DNA of 64,000 nt. Origin: Paraburkholderia aromaticivorans. Its GTDB lineage: Bacteria > Pseudomonadota > Gammaproteobacteria > Burkholderiales > Burkholderiaceae. The position numbers and the translations under genes were made by a program. Position 1 is the stretch's first letter, and each line of letters begins with the position of its first letter. Positions 19,974-28,746 of this stretch are shown one piece after another. Where the stretch lies: the NCBI RefSeq assembly GCF_012689525.1, contig NZ_CP051516.1, forward strand, positions 930,001-994,000. The letters are read 5' to 3'. Below the pieces are notes generated by a model. That model was not told the origin of the DNA. It worked only from the letters and a program-made list of their open reading frames with translations, and ran no database searches.

Positions 19974-21062
19974 ATGAGTATCGATCGGGCTTTGGTCGAC
20001 GCTGCCCTCGCGGCCGTCGCTGACCCCAACACCGGCCGGCCGTATGCGGCCGCCAAGAACATCAAGAACGTCGCGGTGCAGGGTGACACGGTTAGCGTCG
20101 ACGTGGTACTCGGCTATCCGGCCATGCGCCAGTTCGACGCCATCCGCGCGCAATTCTCCGATGCCCTGCGCGCCGTGCCGGGCGTGGCCGACGCGCGTGT
20201 CCAGGTGTCGCAGCAGATCGCCGCGCATACCGTGCAGCGTGGCGTGAAACTGTTGCCGAACGTCAAAAACATCGTCGCGGTGGCGTCGGGCAAGGGGGGT
20301 GTCGGCAAGAGCACGACTGCAGTGAATCTCGCGCTGGCGCTGGCGAGCGAAGGCGCGTCGGTCGGTATCCTCGACGCGGACATCTACGGCCCGTCGTTGC
20401 CGATGATGCTCGGCATCGTCGGCCGCCCCGAATCGCCGGACGAGAAGTCGATGAACCCGATGACCGGTCACGGCTTGCAGGCCAACTCGATCGGCTTCCT
20501 GATCGAGCAGGACAACCCGATGGTCTGGCGCGGCCCGATGGCCACTTCAGCATTGGAACAACTGCTGCGGCAGACCAACTGGCACGATCTCGACTACCTG
20601 ATCGTCGACATGCCGCCGGGCACCGGCGACATTCAACTAACGTTGTCGCAACGCGTGCCGGTGACGGGCGCCGTGATCGTCACCACGCCGCAGGACATCG
20701 CGCTGCTCGACGCGAAGAAGGGCCTCAAGATGTTCGAGAAGGTCGGCATTCCGATCCTCGGCATCGTCGAGAACATGGGTATGCATATCTGCTCGAATTG
20801 CGGCCACGAAGAGCATATCTTCGGCGCCGGCGGCGGGGAGCGGATGGGCAAGGAATATGGCGTCGACGTGCTCGGCAGCCTGCCGCTCGACATCGCGATC
20901 CGCGAGCAGGCCGACTCGGGCAAACCGACCGTGGTGGCCGACCCACAGGGACGCATCGCGGAGATCTACCGCTCGATCGCGCGCAAGGTGGCGGTCCATA
21001 TCGCCGAACGCGCTCGCGACATGACCTCGAAGTTTCCCAATATCGTGGTCCAGAACACCTGA
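19974..21062 (+). CDS. apbC: Iron-sulfur cluster carrier ATPase ApbC (Mrp)
   Basis: 362 aa. The ATG at 19974 is preferred because GGAG ends 5 bp before it; the in-frame GTG at 19968 overlaps that Shine-Dalgarno. The N-terminal DUF59/MIP18-like domain (about 1-95, including DPNTGRPYAAAKNIKNVAV) precedes a P-loop domain with deviant Walker A GKGGVGKST (about 106-114), LDADIYGPSLPMMLG and IVDMPPGTGDIQLTLSQ. The CxxC pair in HICSNCGHEEHIFG (near residue 272) binds the Fe-S cluster transferred to apo-proteins. The gene is monocistronic in appearance. Confidence 0.95.
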   Translation: MSIDRALVDAALAAVADPNTGRPYAAAKNIKNVAVQGDTVSVDVVLGYPAMRQFDAIRAQFSDALRAVPGVADARVQVSQQIAAHTVQRGVKLLPNVKNIVAVASGKGGVGKSTTAVNLALALASEGASVGILDADIYGPSLPMMLGIVGRPESPDEKSMNPMTGHGLQANSIGFLIEQDNPMVWRGPMATSALEQLLRQTNWHDLDYLIVDMPPGTGDIQLTLSQRVPVTGAVIVTTPQDIALLDAKKGLKMFEKVGIPILGIVENMGMHICSNCGHEEHIFGAGGGERMGKEYGVDVLGSLPLDIAIREQADSGKPTVVADPQGRIAEIYRSIARKVAVHIAERARDMTSKFPNIVVQNT

Positions 21063-21264
21063 GAGACCGCCAGGCGCCCCAAGTTTCCGCACCCTCTGCG
21101 GGAGAGGCTGGCGTGAACCGACAGGTTTTGGGGGCCACTCTTGGCCAGCCGTTCGGACAAGGGGCCAAGGCGTCTGTTTTCGCCTGGTCTCGCGGTATCA
21201 TGTCGACTTCACAAGTTCGGCTCGGCGGCCGCAGGGGCGGCTACCAGGCCGGCAAGAGGATCGC

Positions 21265-21798
21265 ATGGGAAAACGAATCGACGGGCAGGCGGTGCATGCG
21301 TTCATCGTCCTGGCTGCCAGCAGTGTGCTGTTATGCGGCTGTAGCGCGTTCCTGAGACCACAGGAAAAACGTGCGGACGCGCAGTTGCTGCCCACCGTGG
21401 GCAATCAGGCGCGCGGTCTCGTCACGTTCATCGAGCGCTCGGACGGCGTGCAGGTCACCTACAACCTCGCGGGCATGCCGCCCAATAGCGACCACGCGTT
21501 GCAAGTGCACGAGCGCGGCGACTGCAATGCCGCCGACGGCTCCAGCGCCGGCCAGGTGTTCTCGCCGGCCGCCGAGCGTCTGAAATCGGGCGCGCGCGTC
21601 GAGGGCGACCTCGGCAATATTCACGCGGACGCGAACGGCGTGGCCACGGGCTTCATCGTCGCACCGGACGTCTCGCTCGACGGCATCCGTTCAGTGTTGC
21701 AGCGGGCGGTTCTGCTGCACCACGACGCGACCGATCCGTACGCCTATCCGCAGCATGGCGCGGGCCCCGCGCTCGCCTGCGGATTGATTCGCCAATGA
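21265..21798 (+). CDS. Degenerate Cu/Zn superoxide dismutase-like lipoprotein
   Basis: 177 aa with a lipoprotein-type signal (AASSVLLCGC, Cys26). The body aligns by eye with SodC: GLVTFIERSDGVQVTYNLAGMPPNSDHALQVHE, GDCNAADG, SSAGQVFSP, GDLGNIHADANG and the ending GPALACGLI. Cys87 and Cys172 match the conserved disulfide pair. Several metal ligands do not match. The HVH pair reads Q80-V-H82, the bridging His of GGHFNP is V98, and the zinc histidines after it are missing. D115, H82 and the His in RAVLLHH remain. SOD activity is therefore doubtful. A structural or metal-sensing envelope role is possible. Confidence 0.78.
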   Translation: MGKRIDGQAVHAFIVLAASSVLLCGCSAFLRPQEKRADAQLLPTVGNQARGLVTFIERSDGVQVTYNLAGMPPNSDHALQVHERGDCNAADGSSAGQVFSPAAERLKSGARVEGDLGNIHADANGVATGFIVAPDVSLDGIRSVLQRAVLLHHDATDPYAYPQHGAGPALACGLIRQ

Positions 21799-22143
21799 GC
21801 GTTGGGCACGCTGCGTAATTGAGGGCGGGGCGCACGCTGCCAGCGTTCAGCCGGGCGGCCTTGAGGCTGGCGTCGGGCCGCTCCTGAACCCAACCTGCGG
21901 CAGCATTCTCACGATCGCGTAAAATAAGCGCCTTTCGCTCGGCTGCCTCGCCGGAGCGCCTGTCCTGCCGCATGCATAGGCGGGACAGTCAGCAGAGCGA
22001 GCGTAGGGCGCCTGAACGGCACGCCGCCTTGCCCGCCCGCGAAGTCAGCGCAAAGCAGGCGCGCAGTAAGTCAAAAGTGACCCGGCCGTTACCGGGTTGT
22101 TATCCGTCACACCTCTGTCATTCACGTCGAGCAGCGTTCACCT
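21799..22143. other. Intergenic region upstream of dcd
   Basis: 345 bp. No open frame with family-like composition, no RNA gene and no strong hairpin was recognised. The dcd promoter should be here. Confidence 0.5.
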
Positions 22144-22713
22144 ATGACTATCAAATCCGACAAGTGGATCCGGCGCATGGCCGCGTCACACAACATGATC
22201 GAGCCGTTCGCGCCCGATCAGGTCCGCGTCTCCGAAGACGGCCGGAAGATTGTCAGCTACGGCACGTCGAGCTACGGCTACGACATCCGCTGCGCCGACG
22301 AATTCAAGATCTTCACGAACATCAACTCGACCATCGTCGATCCGAAGAACTTCGACGAGAAGTCGTTTGTCGACTTCAAGGGCGATGTCTGCATCATCCC
22401 GCCGAATTCGTTCGCGCTCGCGCGCACGGTGGAGTATTTCCGCATTCCGCGCAGCGTCCTGACCGTGTGTCTCGGCAAGTCCACGTATGCGCGTTGCGGG
22501 ATCATCGTCAACGTGACGCCGTTCGAGCCGGAATGGGAAGGGCACGTCACGCTCGAATTCTCGAATACGACACCTTTGCCTGCGAAAATCTACGCGAACG
22601 AAGGCGTCGCTCAAGTGCTGTTTTTCGAAAGCGACGAGATTTGTGAAACGTCGTACGCGGATCGCGGCGGCAAATATCAAGGTCAGCACGGCGTCACGTT
22701 GCCCAGGACGTGA
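22144..22713 (+). CDS. dcd: dCTP deaminase Dcd
   Basis: 189 aa. It deaminates dCTP to dUTP in thymidylate supply. The trimeric dUTPase-like fold is visible: [13 protein letters not shown] near residues 42-54, [35 protein letters not shown] (109-143) with the catalytic Glu138 in TLEFSN and Arg117, and a C-terminal [12 protein letters not shown] tail. Length fits the family. A hairpin follows at 22749 before the next gene. Confidence 0.96.
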   Translation: MTIKSDKWIRRMAASHNMIEPFAPDQVRVSEDGRKIVSYGTSSYGYDIRCADEFKIFTNINSTIVDPKNFDEKSFVDFKGDVCIIPPNSFALARTVEYFRIPRSVLTVCLGKSTYARCGIIVNVTPFEPEWEGHVTLEFSNTTPLPAKIYANEGVAQVLFFESDEICETSYADRGGKYQGQHGVTLPRT

Positions 22714-22748
22714 CGTCGGCAGCGTATTGACCCACCAGCTATTCGGGT

Positions 22749-22787
22749 GACCGCTGCAATTTTCAGAATGCAGCGGTCGTTCTTTTT
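22749..22787 (+). terminator. Terminator-like hairpin directly before the decarboxylase ribosome binding site
   Basis: A perfect 10-bp stem GACCGCTGCA / TGCAGCGGTC (22749-22758 with 22769-22778) has a 10-nt loop and is followed by GTTCTTTTT. The T tract runs straight into GGAGAATCGCCC and the ATG at 22800. It may simply end dcd transcription, or act as an attenuator for the downstream gene. Confidence 0.75.
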
Positions 22788-22799
22788 GGAGAATCGCCC

Positions 22800-25085
22800 A
22801 TGAAGTTTCGTTTTCCCGTCGTCATCATCGACGAAGATTTCCGCTCCGAGAACATCTCGGGTTCCGGCATCCGGGCCTTAGCCGAAGCCATCGAGAAAGA
22901 AGGCGCGGAAGTGCTCGGGTTGACGAGCTACGGCGATCTGACGTCGTTCGCGCAGCAGTCGAGCCGCGCGTCGTGCTTCATCCTCTCGATCGACGACGAC
23001 GAGCTGCTGCCGTACGTCGATAACGTGGTGGTGGAAGGCGAGACGCCGGAGCTGGCCGCCGCGATCGTCGCGCTGCGCGCGTTCGTGACCGAAGTGCGCC
23101 GCCGCAACGCCGACATTCCGATCTTCCTGTACGGCGAAACGCGCACCTCGCGCCACTTGCCGAACGACATCCTGCGCGAACTGCACGGCTTCATCCACAT
23201 GTTCGAGGACACGCCGGAGTTCGTCGCGCGCCATATCATCCGCGAGACCAAGGTGTATCTGGATTCGCTCGCGCCGCCGTTCTTCAAGGAACTGGTGCAG
23301 TACGCGGACGAAGGCTCGTACTCGTGGCACTGTCCGGGCCATTCGGGCGGCGTAGCGTTTCTTAAGAGCCCGCTCGGCCAGATGTTCCATCAGTTCTTCG
23401 GCGAGAACATGCTGCGCGCGGACGTGTGCAATGCCGTCGACGAACTCGGCCAGTTGCTCGATCACACCGGTCCGGTGGCGGCTTCCGAACGCAACGCCGC
23501 GCGCATCTTCAGCGCGGACCACGTGTTCTTCGTGACCAACGGCACGTCCACGTCGAACAAGATCGTCTGGCACGGCACGGTTGCGCCGGGCGACATCGTG
23601 CTGGTGGACCGCAACTGCCACAAGTCGATCCTGCACGCGATCACCATGACCGGCGCGATTCCGGTGTTCCTCACGCCCACGCGCAACAACTTCGGCATCA
23701 TCGGACCGATTCCGCGCAGCGAGTTCGAACCGGAAAATATCAAGAAGAAGATTCTCGCGAACCCGTTCGCCCGCGAAGCGCTTGCGAAGAATCCGGACCT
23801 CAAGCCGCGCATTCTGACCATCACGCAGAGCACGTACGACGGCGTGATTTACAACGTCGAGATGATCAAGGAAATGCTGGGCGACTGGCTCGACACATTG
23901 CACTTCGACGAAGCCTGGCTGCCGCACGCCGAATTCCACGAGTTCTATCAGGACATGCACGCGATCGGCGCGGGTCGTCCGCGCATCGGCGCGCTGGTGT
24001 TCGCCACGCACTCCACGCACAAGCTGCTGGCCGGCATTTCGCAGGCTTCGCAGATCGTCGTGCAGGATTCGAAGAACAGCCGCTTCGACAAGCATCGCTT
24101 CAATGAAGCGTATCTGATGCACACGTCGACCAGCCCGCAGTACGCGATCATCGCCTCGTGCGACGTGGCCGCGGCCATGATGGAAGCGCCGGGCGGCCCC
24201 GCGCTGGTGGAAGAATCGATTGCCGAAGCGCTCGATTTCCGCCGCGCCATGATCAAGGTCGACGCCGAATACGGAGACGACTGGTTCTTCAAGGTTTGGG
24301 GCCCGGACCAGTTCGCCGAAGAAGGCATCGGTTCGCGCGAAGACTGGATGCTGCGCCCGAACGACAAGTGGCACGGCTTCGGCCCGCTCGCCGACAACTT
24401 CAACATGCTCGACCCGATCAAGGCGACCATCGTCACGCCGGGTCTGGACATGGACGGCGGCTTCGGCGAGACCGGCATTCCGGCTGCGATCGTCACGAAG
24501 TATCTGGCGGAGCACGGCATCATCGTCGAGAAGACCGGGCTGTATTCGTTCTTCATCATGTTCACGATCGGCATCACCAAGGGCCGCTGGAACTCGATGG
24601 TCACCGAACTCCAGCAGTTCAAGGACGACTACGATAACAACCAGCCGCTGTGGCGTGTGCTGCCGGAGTTCGTCTCGCATCATCCGATGTACGAGCGGGT
24701 CGGCCTGCGCGATCTGTGCCAGCAGATTCACAGCGTCTACCGCGCGAACGACATTGCGCGTCTGACCACCGAGATGTACCTGTCGAGCATGGAGCCGGCC
24801 ATGAAGCCGTCGGATGCGTTCGCCAAGCTCGCGCACCGCGAGATCGACCGCGTGCCTATCGACGAACTCGAAGGCCGTGTCACGTCGATTCTGTTGACGC
24901 CGTATCCGCCGGGCATTCCGCTGCTGATTCCGGGCGAGCGATTCAACAAGACCATCGTCAACTATCTGCGTTTCGCGCGCGAATTTAATGAGCGTTTCCC
25001 GGGTTTCCATACGGATATCCATGGGCTCGTCGGCGAAACGATCAATGGGCGCATCGAATACTTCGTCGATTGCGTTCGCGGCTGA
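22800..25085 (+). CDS. PLP-dependent Arg/Lys/Orn decarboxylase (group III)
   Basis: 761 aa, the size of inducible AdiA/CadA/SpeF enzymes. A response-regulator-like wing domain occupies about residues 1-130. Next comes the PLP fold: YSWHCPGHSGGVAFLKSP, NAVDELGQLLDHTGP, THSTHKLLAGISQ with the Schiff-base Lys in HK (near residue 403), and a C-terminal specificity domain. Substrate (arginine, lysine or ornithine) cannot be settled by eye. Products would feed polyamine synthesis or acid resistance. GGAG lies 8 bp before the ATG. The terminator-like hairpin just upstream leaves no room for a promoter between it and the gene. Confidence 0.9.
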   Translation: MKFRFPVVIIDEDFRSENISGSGIRALAEAIEKEGAEVLGLTSYGDLTSFAQQSSRASCFILSIDDDELLPYVDNVVVEGETPELAAAIVALRAFVTEVRRRNADIPIFLYGETRTSRHLPNDILRELHGFIHMFEDTPEFVARHIIRETKVYLDSLAPPFFKELVQYADEGSYSWHCPGHSGGVAFLKSPLGQMFHQFFGENMLRADVCNAVDELGQLLDHTGPVAASERNAARIFSADHVFFVTNGTSTSNKIVWHGTVAPGDIVLVDRNCHKSILHAITMTGAIPVFLTPTRNNFGIIGPIPRSEFEPENIKKKILANPFAREALAKNPDLKPRILTITQSTYDGVIYNVEMIKEMLGDWLDTLHFDEAWLPHAEFHEFYQDMHAIGAGRPRIGALVFATHSTHKLLAGISQASQIVVQDSKNSRFDKHRFNEAYLMHTSTSPQYAIIASCDVAAAMMEAPGGPALVEESIAEALDFRRAMIKVDAEYGDDWFFKVWGPDQFAEEGIGSREDWMLRPNDKWHGFGPLADNFNMLDPIKATIVTPGLDMDGGFGETGIPAAIVTKYLAEHGIIVEKTGLYSFFIMFTIGITKGRWNSMVTELQQFKDDYDNNQPLWRVLPEFVSHHPMYERVGLRDLCQQIHSVYRANDIARLTTEMYLSSMEPAMKPSDAFAKLAHREIDRVPIDELEGRVTSILLTPYPPGIPLLIPGERFNKTIVNYLRFAREFNERFPGFHTDIHGLVGETINGRIEYFVDCVRG

Positions 25086-25837
25086 TGATGTTGCGGGTGA
25101 CGTCCCTGTTGGCGGCCGGTGTCGGCGCCGGCGTTCGCGTCGCGCGTCGCGCGTTCGTCGCATTGGCGCTGGCTTCGGCGGCGATGTTCGGTGCGGTGTC
25201 GTTGCCGGCGCATGCCGAAGTCGCCGCCGCCGATCCGATCGATGCGTCGATGCGTACGTGCCTTGCGCGCAGCGACATGTCGTCGACGACGGGGCAAGTG
25301 CAGTGCATGGACAATGCGCGGATCGGCTGGAAGACCGCGTTGGACAACGCGTGGCAGCAGCTTCAGCAGAAGTTGCCGCCCGCGCAGCGCAAGCAGTGGG
25401 AAAAGAGCCAGGCGAGTTGGCAGGCGTCACGCGATGCGGAGAAGCAGTTGCTCGCGGCCGTGTTCGCCACGACGCGCGGCTCGATGTACGTGCTTGCCGA
25501 AGCCGATTTGCAGTTGCAGCCGGTGCGTGATCGCGCGCTCGCGCTGCGCAGCGCGGTGGCGAAGGCGAGCGCCGGCGGCGATCCGCCGCGCCGGGTGCGT
25601 GCGTGCAGTGCGGACGCACAGTGCGAGCATGCGATGTTCGATCTGAACCGCTATTACCGACGCTTGCAGTCGAAGATGCCGGCGCATACGCGTCCGACGT
25701 TGACGCGCGCGCAGAAGGCGTGGACTGCGTATTTGAACGCTACGACGCCGGTGGTCGATGAACGCGGCCGAATCGATATCATCGGCGCGCGGGTCGCGAC
25801 GCTCAAGCGTTTGTCGGAAACGGTCGGCAATAGCTGA
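25085..25837 (+). CDS. Secreted LprI-like (DUF1311) protein
   Basis: 250 aa from the ATG at 25085, which overlaps the decarboxylase stop by one base (TGATG); an in-frame TTG at 25070 is less likely. A long N-terminal hydrophobic segment ends ...SLPAHA-EVAAADP, a plausible signal peptidase I site. Two modules follow. The first, DASMRTCLARSDMSSTTGQVQCMDNARIGW...LDNAWQQLQQKLPPAQRKQW, is typical of DUF1311/LprI lysozyme-inhibitor-like domains with paired Cys. The second half repeats the pattern (CSADAQCEHAMFDLNRYYRRLQSK). It is probably a periplasmic envelope protein. Coupling to the decarboxylase is by overlap; a functional link is not evident. Confidence 0.72.
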   Translation: MMLRVTSLLAAGVGAGVRVARRAFVALALASAAMFGAVSLPAHAEVAAADPIDASMRTCLARSDMSSTTGQVQCMDNARIGWKTALDNAWQQLQQKLPPAQRKQWEKSQASWQASRDAEKQLLAAVFATTRGSMYVLAEADLQLQPVRDRALALRSAVAKASAGGDPPRRVRACSADAQCEHAMFDLNRYYRRLQSKMPAHTRPTLTRAQKAWTAYLNATTPVVDERGRIDIIGARVATLKRLSETVGNS

Positions 25838-25863
25838 GCGGTGCGCTTCGGGCGCGAGGGTGC

Positions 25864-26790
25864 TTAATTGAGTATGTAGCCTTCCGCTTCCGGGTTCGGC
25901 AACTGGACAGCCGGTTCGCCGAGCATATCGCGCATTGCGTCTTCAATGACTACGGACATCATGGTGAGTGCGAGGTCGTTGTCATCGGTGCCGAAAGGTT
26001 CTTCGATCTGCGACGCAATGGCTTCGTGCGCCATGAACGTGTACGCCACGAAGACCGCGAAGATGGGCGTGAAGATGCCGATGCTGTCTACCAGTCCGAA
26101 CGGCAAGGACGCGCAGAAGAAGTACACCGTACGGTGAATCATCACCGAATAGGCGAACGGCAGCGGCGTCGACACGATGCGCTCGCATCCGCCGATCACA
26201 TCCGAGATTCCATTTAGATTCCGATCGAAGGCGATGACCGCCATGGGATCGATTGCGCCTGCCTGCGCGTGACGTTGTAACCATTCGCCGAGGTAAAGCA
26301 TCAAGGTGGCGGGTTTGTAGCGCGACGCTATGACGCGGTCGAAGAGGGCTGGCGGCAGGCGCGCGGCGAGGTCTTCGCGCGGGTCGCTCTTGCGGAGTTG
26401 GTGACGCAGCGCGTGCGGGAGGGCGCTGAGCGCTGTGAAGAATTCTTTGATGTCTTCTGGTGGGAGTTGCCTTGTCGGCAACGTGAGTGTCTGGCGGATG
26501 AGTGAGCGTGACTCGTTCAGCAGTTGGCCCCAGAGTTTGCGGGCCTCCCACCAGCGGTCGTAGCTGGCGTTGTTTCTGAAGCCCAGGAAGACTGCTAGCG
26601 CGATGCCTATTAGCGAGAAGGGCGCTGTGGTGTTCAGGTTCAGCGAGATCGGGAGTAGGTGGTCGTGGGCTGCAACCGCGATGATCGAGATGCAGAAGAT
26701 CAGGAATAGCCGCGGAAGCAACTGCGGGAGCACTGAGCCTCGCCAGGCTAGCAGCATGCGGAACCAATGGAGGTGGGGGCGGATGATCAT
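25864..26790 (-). CDS. Bestrophin-family (UPF0187) membrane channel protein
   Basis: 308 aa. N-terminal MIIRPHLHWFRMLLAWRGSVLPQLLPRL is followed by four hydrophobic segments. The family signature is FRNNASYDRWWEARKLWGQLLNESRSL near residues 71-97, followed by PCERIVSTPLPFAYSVMIHRTVYFF-like residues (here GCERIVSTPLPFAYS). Bacterial homologues form pentameric ion channels in the inner membrane. Nothing nearby hints at the physiological role. It converges with the LprI-like gene. The IS and its flanking inverted repeat lie just upstream, so its promoter may be close to the left repeat arm. Confidence 0.88.
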   Translation of the reverse strand: MIIRPHLHWFRMLLAWRGSVLPQLLPRLFLIFCISIIAVAAHDHLLPISLNLNTTAPFSLIGIALAVFLGFRNNASYDRWWEARKLWGQLLNESRSLIRQTLTLPTRQLPPEDIKEFFTALSALPHALRHQLRKSDPREDLAARLPPALFDRVIASRYKPATLMLYLGEWLQRHAQAGAIDPMAVIAFDRNLNGISDVIGGCERIVSTPLPFAYSVMIHRTVYFFCASLPFGLVDSIGIFTPIFAVFVAYTFMAHEAIASQIEEPFGTDDNDLALTMMSVVIEDAMRDMLGEPAVQLPNPEAEGYILN

Positions 26791-26892
26791 TGGGATGTGT
26801 GCTTTTTTGCCTGCGGCGCTTTGGGGTTTCTATTATCGCTTTTTTGGGTTTTTGGCGGGGGGCTGGGCTGGGCTTGTTCGGTGTCGGGCTTG

Positions 26893-26964
26893 GGCCTTTC
26901 CTTGCTTTGTTAGTGGTCTATTAGCGTTGCCCCTGTGCGGGGCGGCACCTACTTTTCTTTGCCG
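26893..26964 (+). repeat. Left arm of a perfect 72-bp inverted repeat flanking the IS
   Basis: Identical to the reverse complement of 28626-28697 over all 72 bases. It lies outside the IS terminal repeats, 8 bp from the IS end. It looks like a dispersed intergenic element rather than part of the transposon. Confidence 0.95.
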
Positions 26965-27000
26965 GCGGTGTGTGTCAAGGTAGTTGTCGCCAGAACCGCG

Positions 27001-28023
27001 TTACGCTGCCTGCCTGTACATTTTGGCTGAGGCCGAGGTTCGTTCCGGATTCAGATAGACCGCGTCTGTCAGGTGCCAGTTGCGGATGGCCCCTGACCAG
27101 CGCGCCGGGTTTTGCATGCGCGCGCTGCGGTACAGCGCACGCCGTCGGGCCAGCAGGTCGTTGGCTTCGCCGCGATGCCGCTGGCCCGGGCTGACATACT
27201 TCAGGCCGCTGTGGCAGTGCTCTTCGTTGTACCACTGCACGAAGCGCTGCACCCATTCCCGAGCCGCCTCCAGCGTGTCGAACGGCTGCTCGGGCCACAA
27301 CGGACAGTACTTTGCCGTGCGGAATAGCGACTCGGCAAACGCGTTGTCGTTGCTCACGCGCGGCCGGCTGAACGAAGGCTGCACACCGAGATCGATCATC
27401 GCCGCGCGCATGGTGGCACCTTTCATCGCACTGCCGTTATCCGAATGCAGCACCAGCGGCCGCCCGGCGAGGCCTTCACGCAAACATCCCTTGGCCAGCA
27501 GGACGCTCGCATGCTCGGCCGACTCCTGCTCCCAGACCTCGTTCATCACCAGTTTGCGGCTGTAGATGTCCTTCATCATGTACCAGTAGAAGTACCGGCC
27601 CCTGACTGTGGTCGGCATCCACGTAATATCCCAGCACCACACCTGATTCGGACCCTGCGCACAATGCGTCGTGAGCGTGCGTCGTCGCGGGGCTCGCGCA
27701 CGGCCTCGACGCTGGCTTTGTCCTGCCGCTTTCAGCACCCGGTAAAACGTCGATTCGGATGCCAGATAAATCCCTTCATCCGCCAGTTTCGGCACAATCT
27801 GGTGCGGCGTCAGACTCGCGTAGCCCGGGCGGTTGGCTGCGTCGAGCACGGCCTGACGCTCGGCCTCACTGAGCTTGTTGGGCGGTGCCGCACGCTTCAC
27901 CTGGGTGCGCCCGTCCTGCGGCGACAGGCGCCAGCGCTGGACACTGCGCACGCTGAGCCCCAACTGCTCGCATGCACGCGAGCGGCGTGCCCCATGCTGT
28001 ACCGCTTCATCGATCAACTGCAT
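27001..28023 (-). CDS. IS3-family transposase OrfB (DDE integrase core)
   Basis: 340 aa. It starts with an HTH-like segment (RSRACEQLGLSVRSVQRW). The rve-type catalytic core carries the DDE residues in VWCWDITWMPT, LHSDNGSAMKG and NAFAESLFRTAK, followed by the IS3-type YNEEHCHSGLKYVSPGQRH. The -1 frame is open from the slippery A-run at 28092 through to this start, so a fused OrfAB transposase can be made by frameshifting. Translation may also start at ATG 28023. Confidence 0.92.
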   Translation of the reverse strand: MQLIDEAVQHGARRSRACEQLGLSVRSVQRWRLSPQDGRTQVKRAAPPNKLSEAERQAVLDAANRPGYASLTPHQIVPKLADEGIYLASESTFYRVLKAAGQSQRRGRARAPRRRTLTTHCAQGPNQVWCWDITWMPTTVRGRYFYWYMMKDIYSRKLVMNEVWEQESAEHASVLLAKGCLREGLAGRPLVLHSDNGSAMKGATMRAAMIDLGVQPSFSRPRVSNDNAFAESLFRTAKYCPLWPEQPFDTLEAAREWVQRFVQWYNEEHCHSGLKYVSPGQRHRGEANDLLARRRALYRSARMQNPARWSGAIRNWHLTDAVYLNPERTSASAKMYRQAA

Positions 28024-28049
28024 GGCTTCATCGCGATCCGGGCTGCTGA

Positions 28050-28550
28050 TCAGTCTTCCTCTTCCTTGCCCCAGATCGCTTCGGCTTTTTTTCGCAGGTT
28101 CAGCAACGCCGCTGCCTCCGCCCGCGCGGCATCGCTGCGCCTGAGCTGGCGCTCCAGCTCACGGATGCGTTTGTGAGCGGCCTTTGCTTCATTGCGCTGG
28201 GCAGCCGTTGGCTTTGTTTCAGGCGCTACGTTGGCCTGCTCGCACGCCTCGCGCCACTGCCGGATCTGCTCCGGATAGATGCCCTTGCTGCGACAGTACT
28301 GGGAGGTCTCGGCCTCGTTGAGCGACGCCGTCTCCAGCACCACCCTGAACTTGTCGGCGCTTGACCACTGATCGCTGGTTCTGCCATTACCCGGCATGAA
28401 TACCCCTGCATCCCTTGCATGTTGCCGCCAGGTCCGTAGCGTCACCGTGGTGATGCCCGTCGCTCCCGCCAGCTCAACGACCGCACGATTAAACGGCGGC
28501 ATCATCTGTTTGATTACCCACTCCCGGGTTTCCGCTGAATAGCGTTTCAT
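28050..28550 (-). CDS. IS3-family transposase OrfA (DNA-binding)
   Basis: 166 aa. Two helix-turn-helix-like regions are visible: VVELAGATGITTVTLRTWRQ near residues 24-43, and a second around NEAETSQYCRSKGIYPEQIRQWREA (77-101). They are followed by a leucine/coiled-coil-like helix (KAAHKRIRELERQLRRSDA). A slippery run of seven A followed by G at 28092-28085 near its end is the expected -1 frameshift site to OrfB. The start codon lies 50 bp inside the right IS end. Confidence 0.9.
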   Translation of the reverse strand: MKRYSAETREWVIKQMMPPFNRAVVELAGATGITTVTLRTWRQHARDAGVFMPGNGRTSDQWSSADKFRVVLETASLNEAETSQYCRSKGIYPEQIRQWREACEQANVAPETKPTAAQRNEAKAAHKRIRELERQLRRSDAARAEAAALLNLRKKAEAIWGKEEED

Positions 28551-28625
28551 CTTCCATTCGCTGTCCGCCCCCCATCTTTACACTAATCGGTTCGGGTGAG
28601 GCGACAACTAGCCTGACATGGAGGG

Positions 28626-28697
28626 CGGCAAAGAAAAGTAGGTGCCGCCCCGCACAGGGGCAACGCTAATAGACCACTAACAAAGCAAGGAAAGGCC
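28626..28697 (-). repeat. Right arm of the perfect 72-bp inverted repeat flanking the IS
   Basis: Exact reverse complement of 26893-26964. It lies 7 bp outside the right IS end and 49 bp beyond the stop of glk. Confidence 0.95.
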
Positions 28698-28746
28698 AAC
28701 AAACCGCAAACCCAGCAACCAGCCCAGCGGCGCAGCCAAACCAACA

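Larger units (their letters stand above)
26973..28618 (-). mobile_element. IS3-family insertion sequence (about 1646 bp)
   Basis: It is bounded by 19-bp imperfect terminal inverted repeats, TGTCAAGGTAGTTGTCGCC at 26973-26991 and its partner at 28600-28618 (17 of 19 match). It contains orfA and orfB in the IS3 arrangement, with orfB in the -1 frame relative to orfA. Both reading frames are intact, so the copy may be active. No clear target-site duplication was found. It sits inside a pair of 72-bp inverted repeats. Confidence 0.9.

Noticed and set aside
22878..25619. 913-codon minus-strand frame over the decarboxylase
   Set aside because: Arginine-rich antisense frame; the plus strand has full PLP decarboxylase motifs.
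26965..28625. Target-site duplication of the IS3 element
   Set aside because: Bases flanking the terminal repeats (GTG on the left, TGG on the right) do not form a direct duplication; ends may be misplaced by a base or the duplication is lost.
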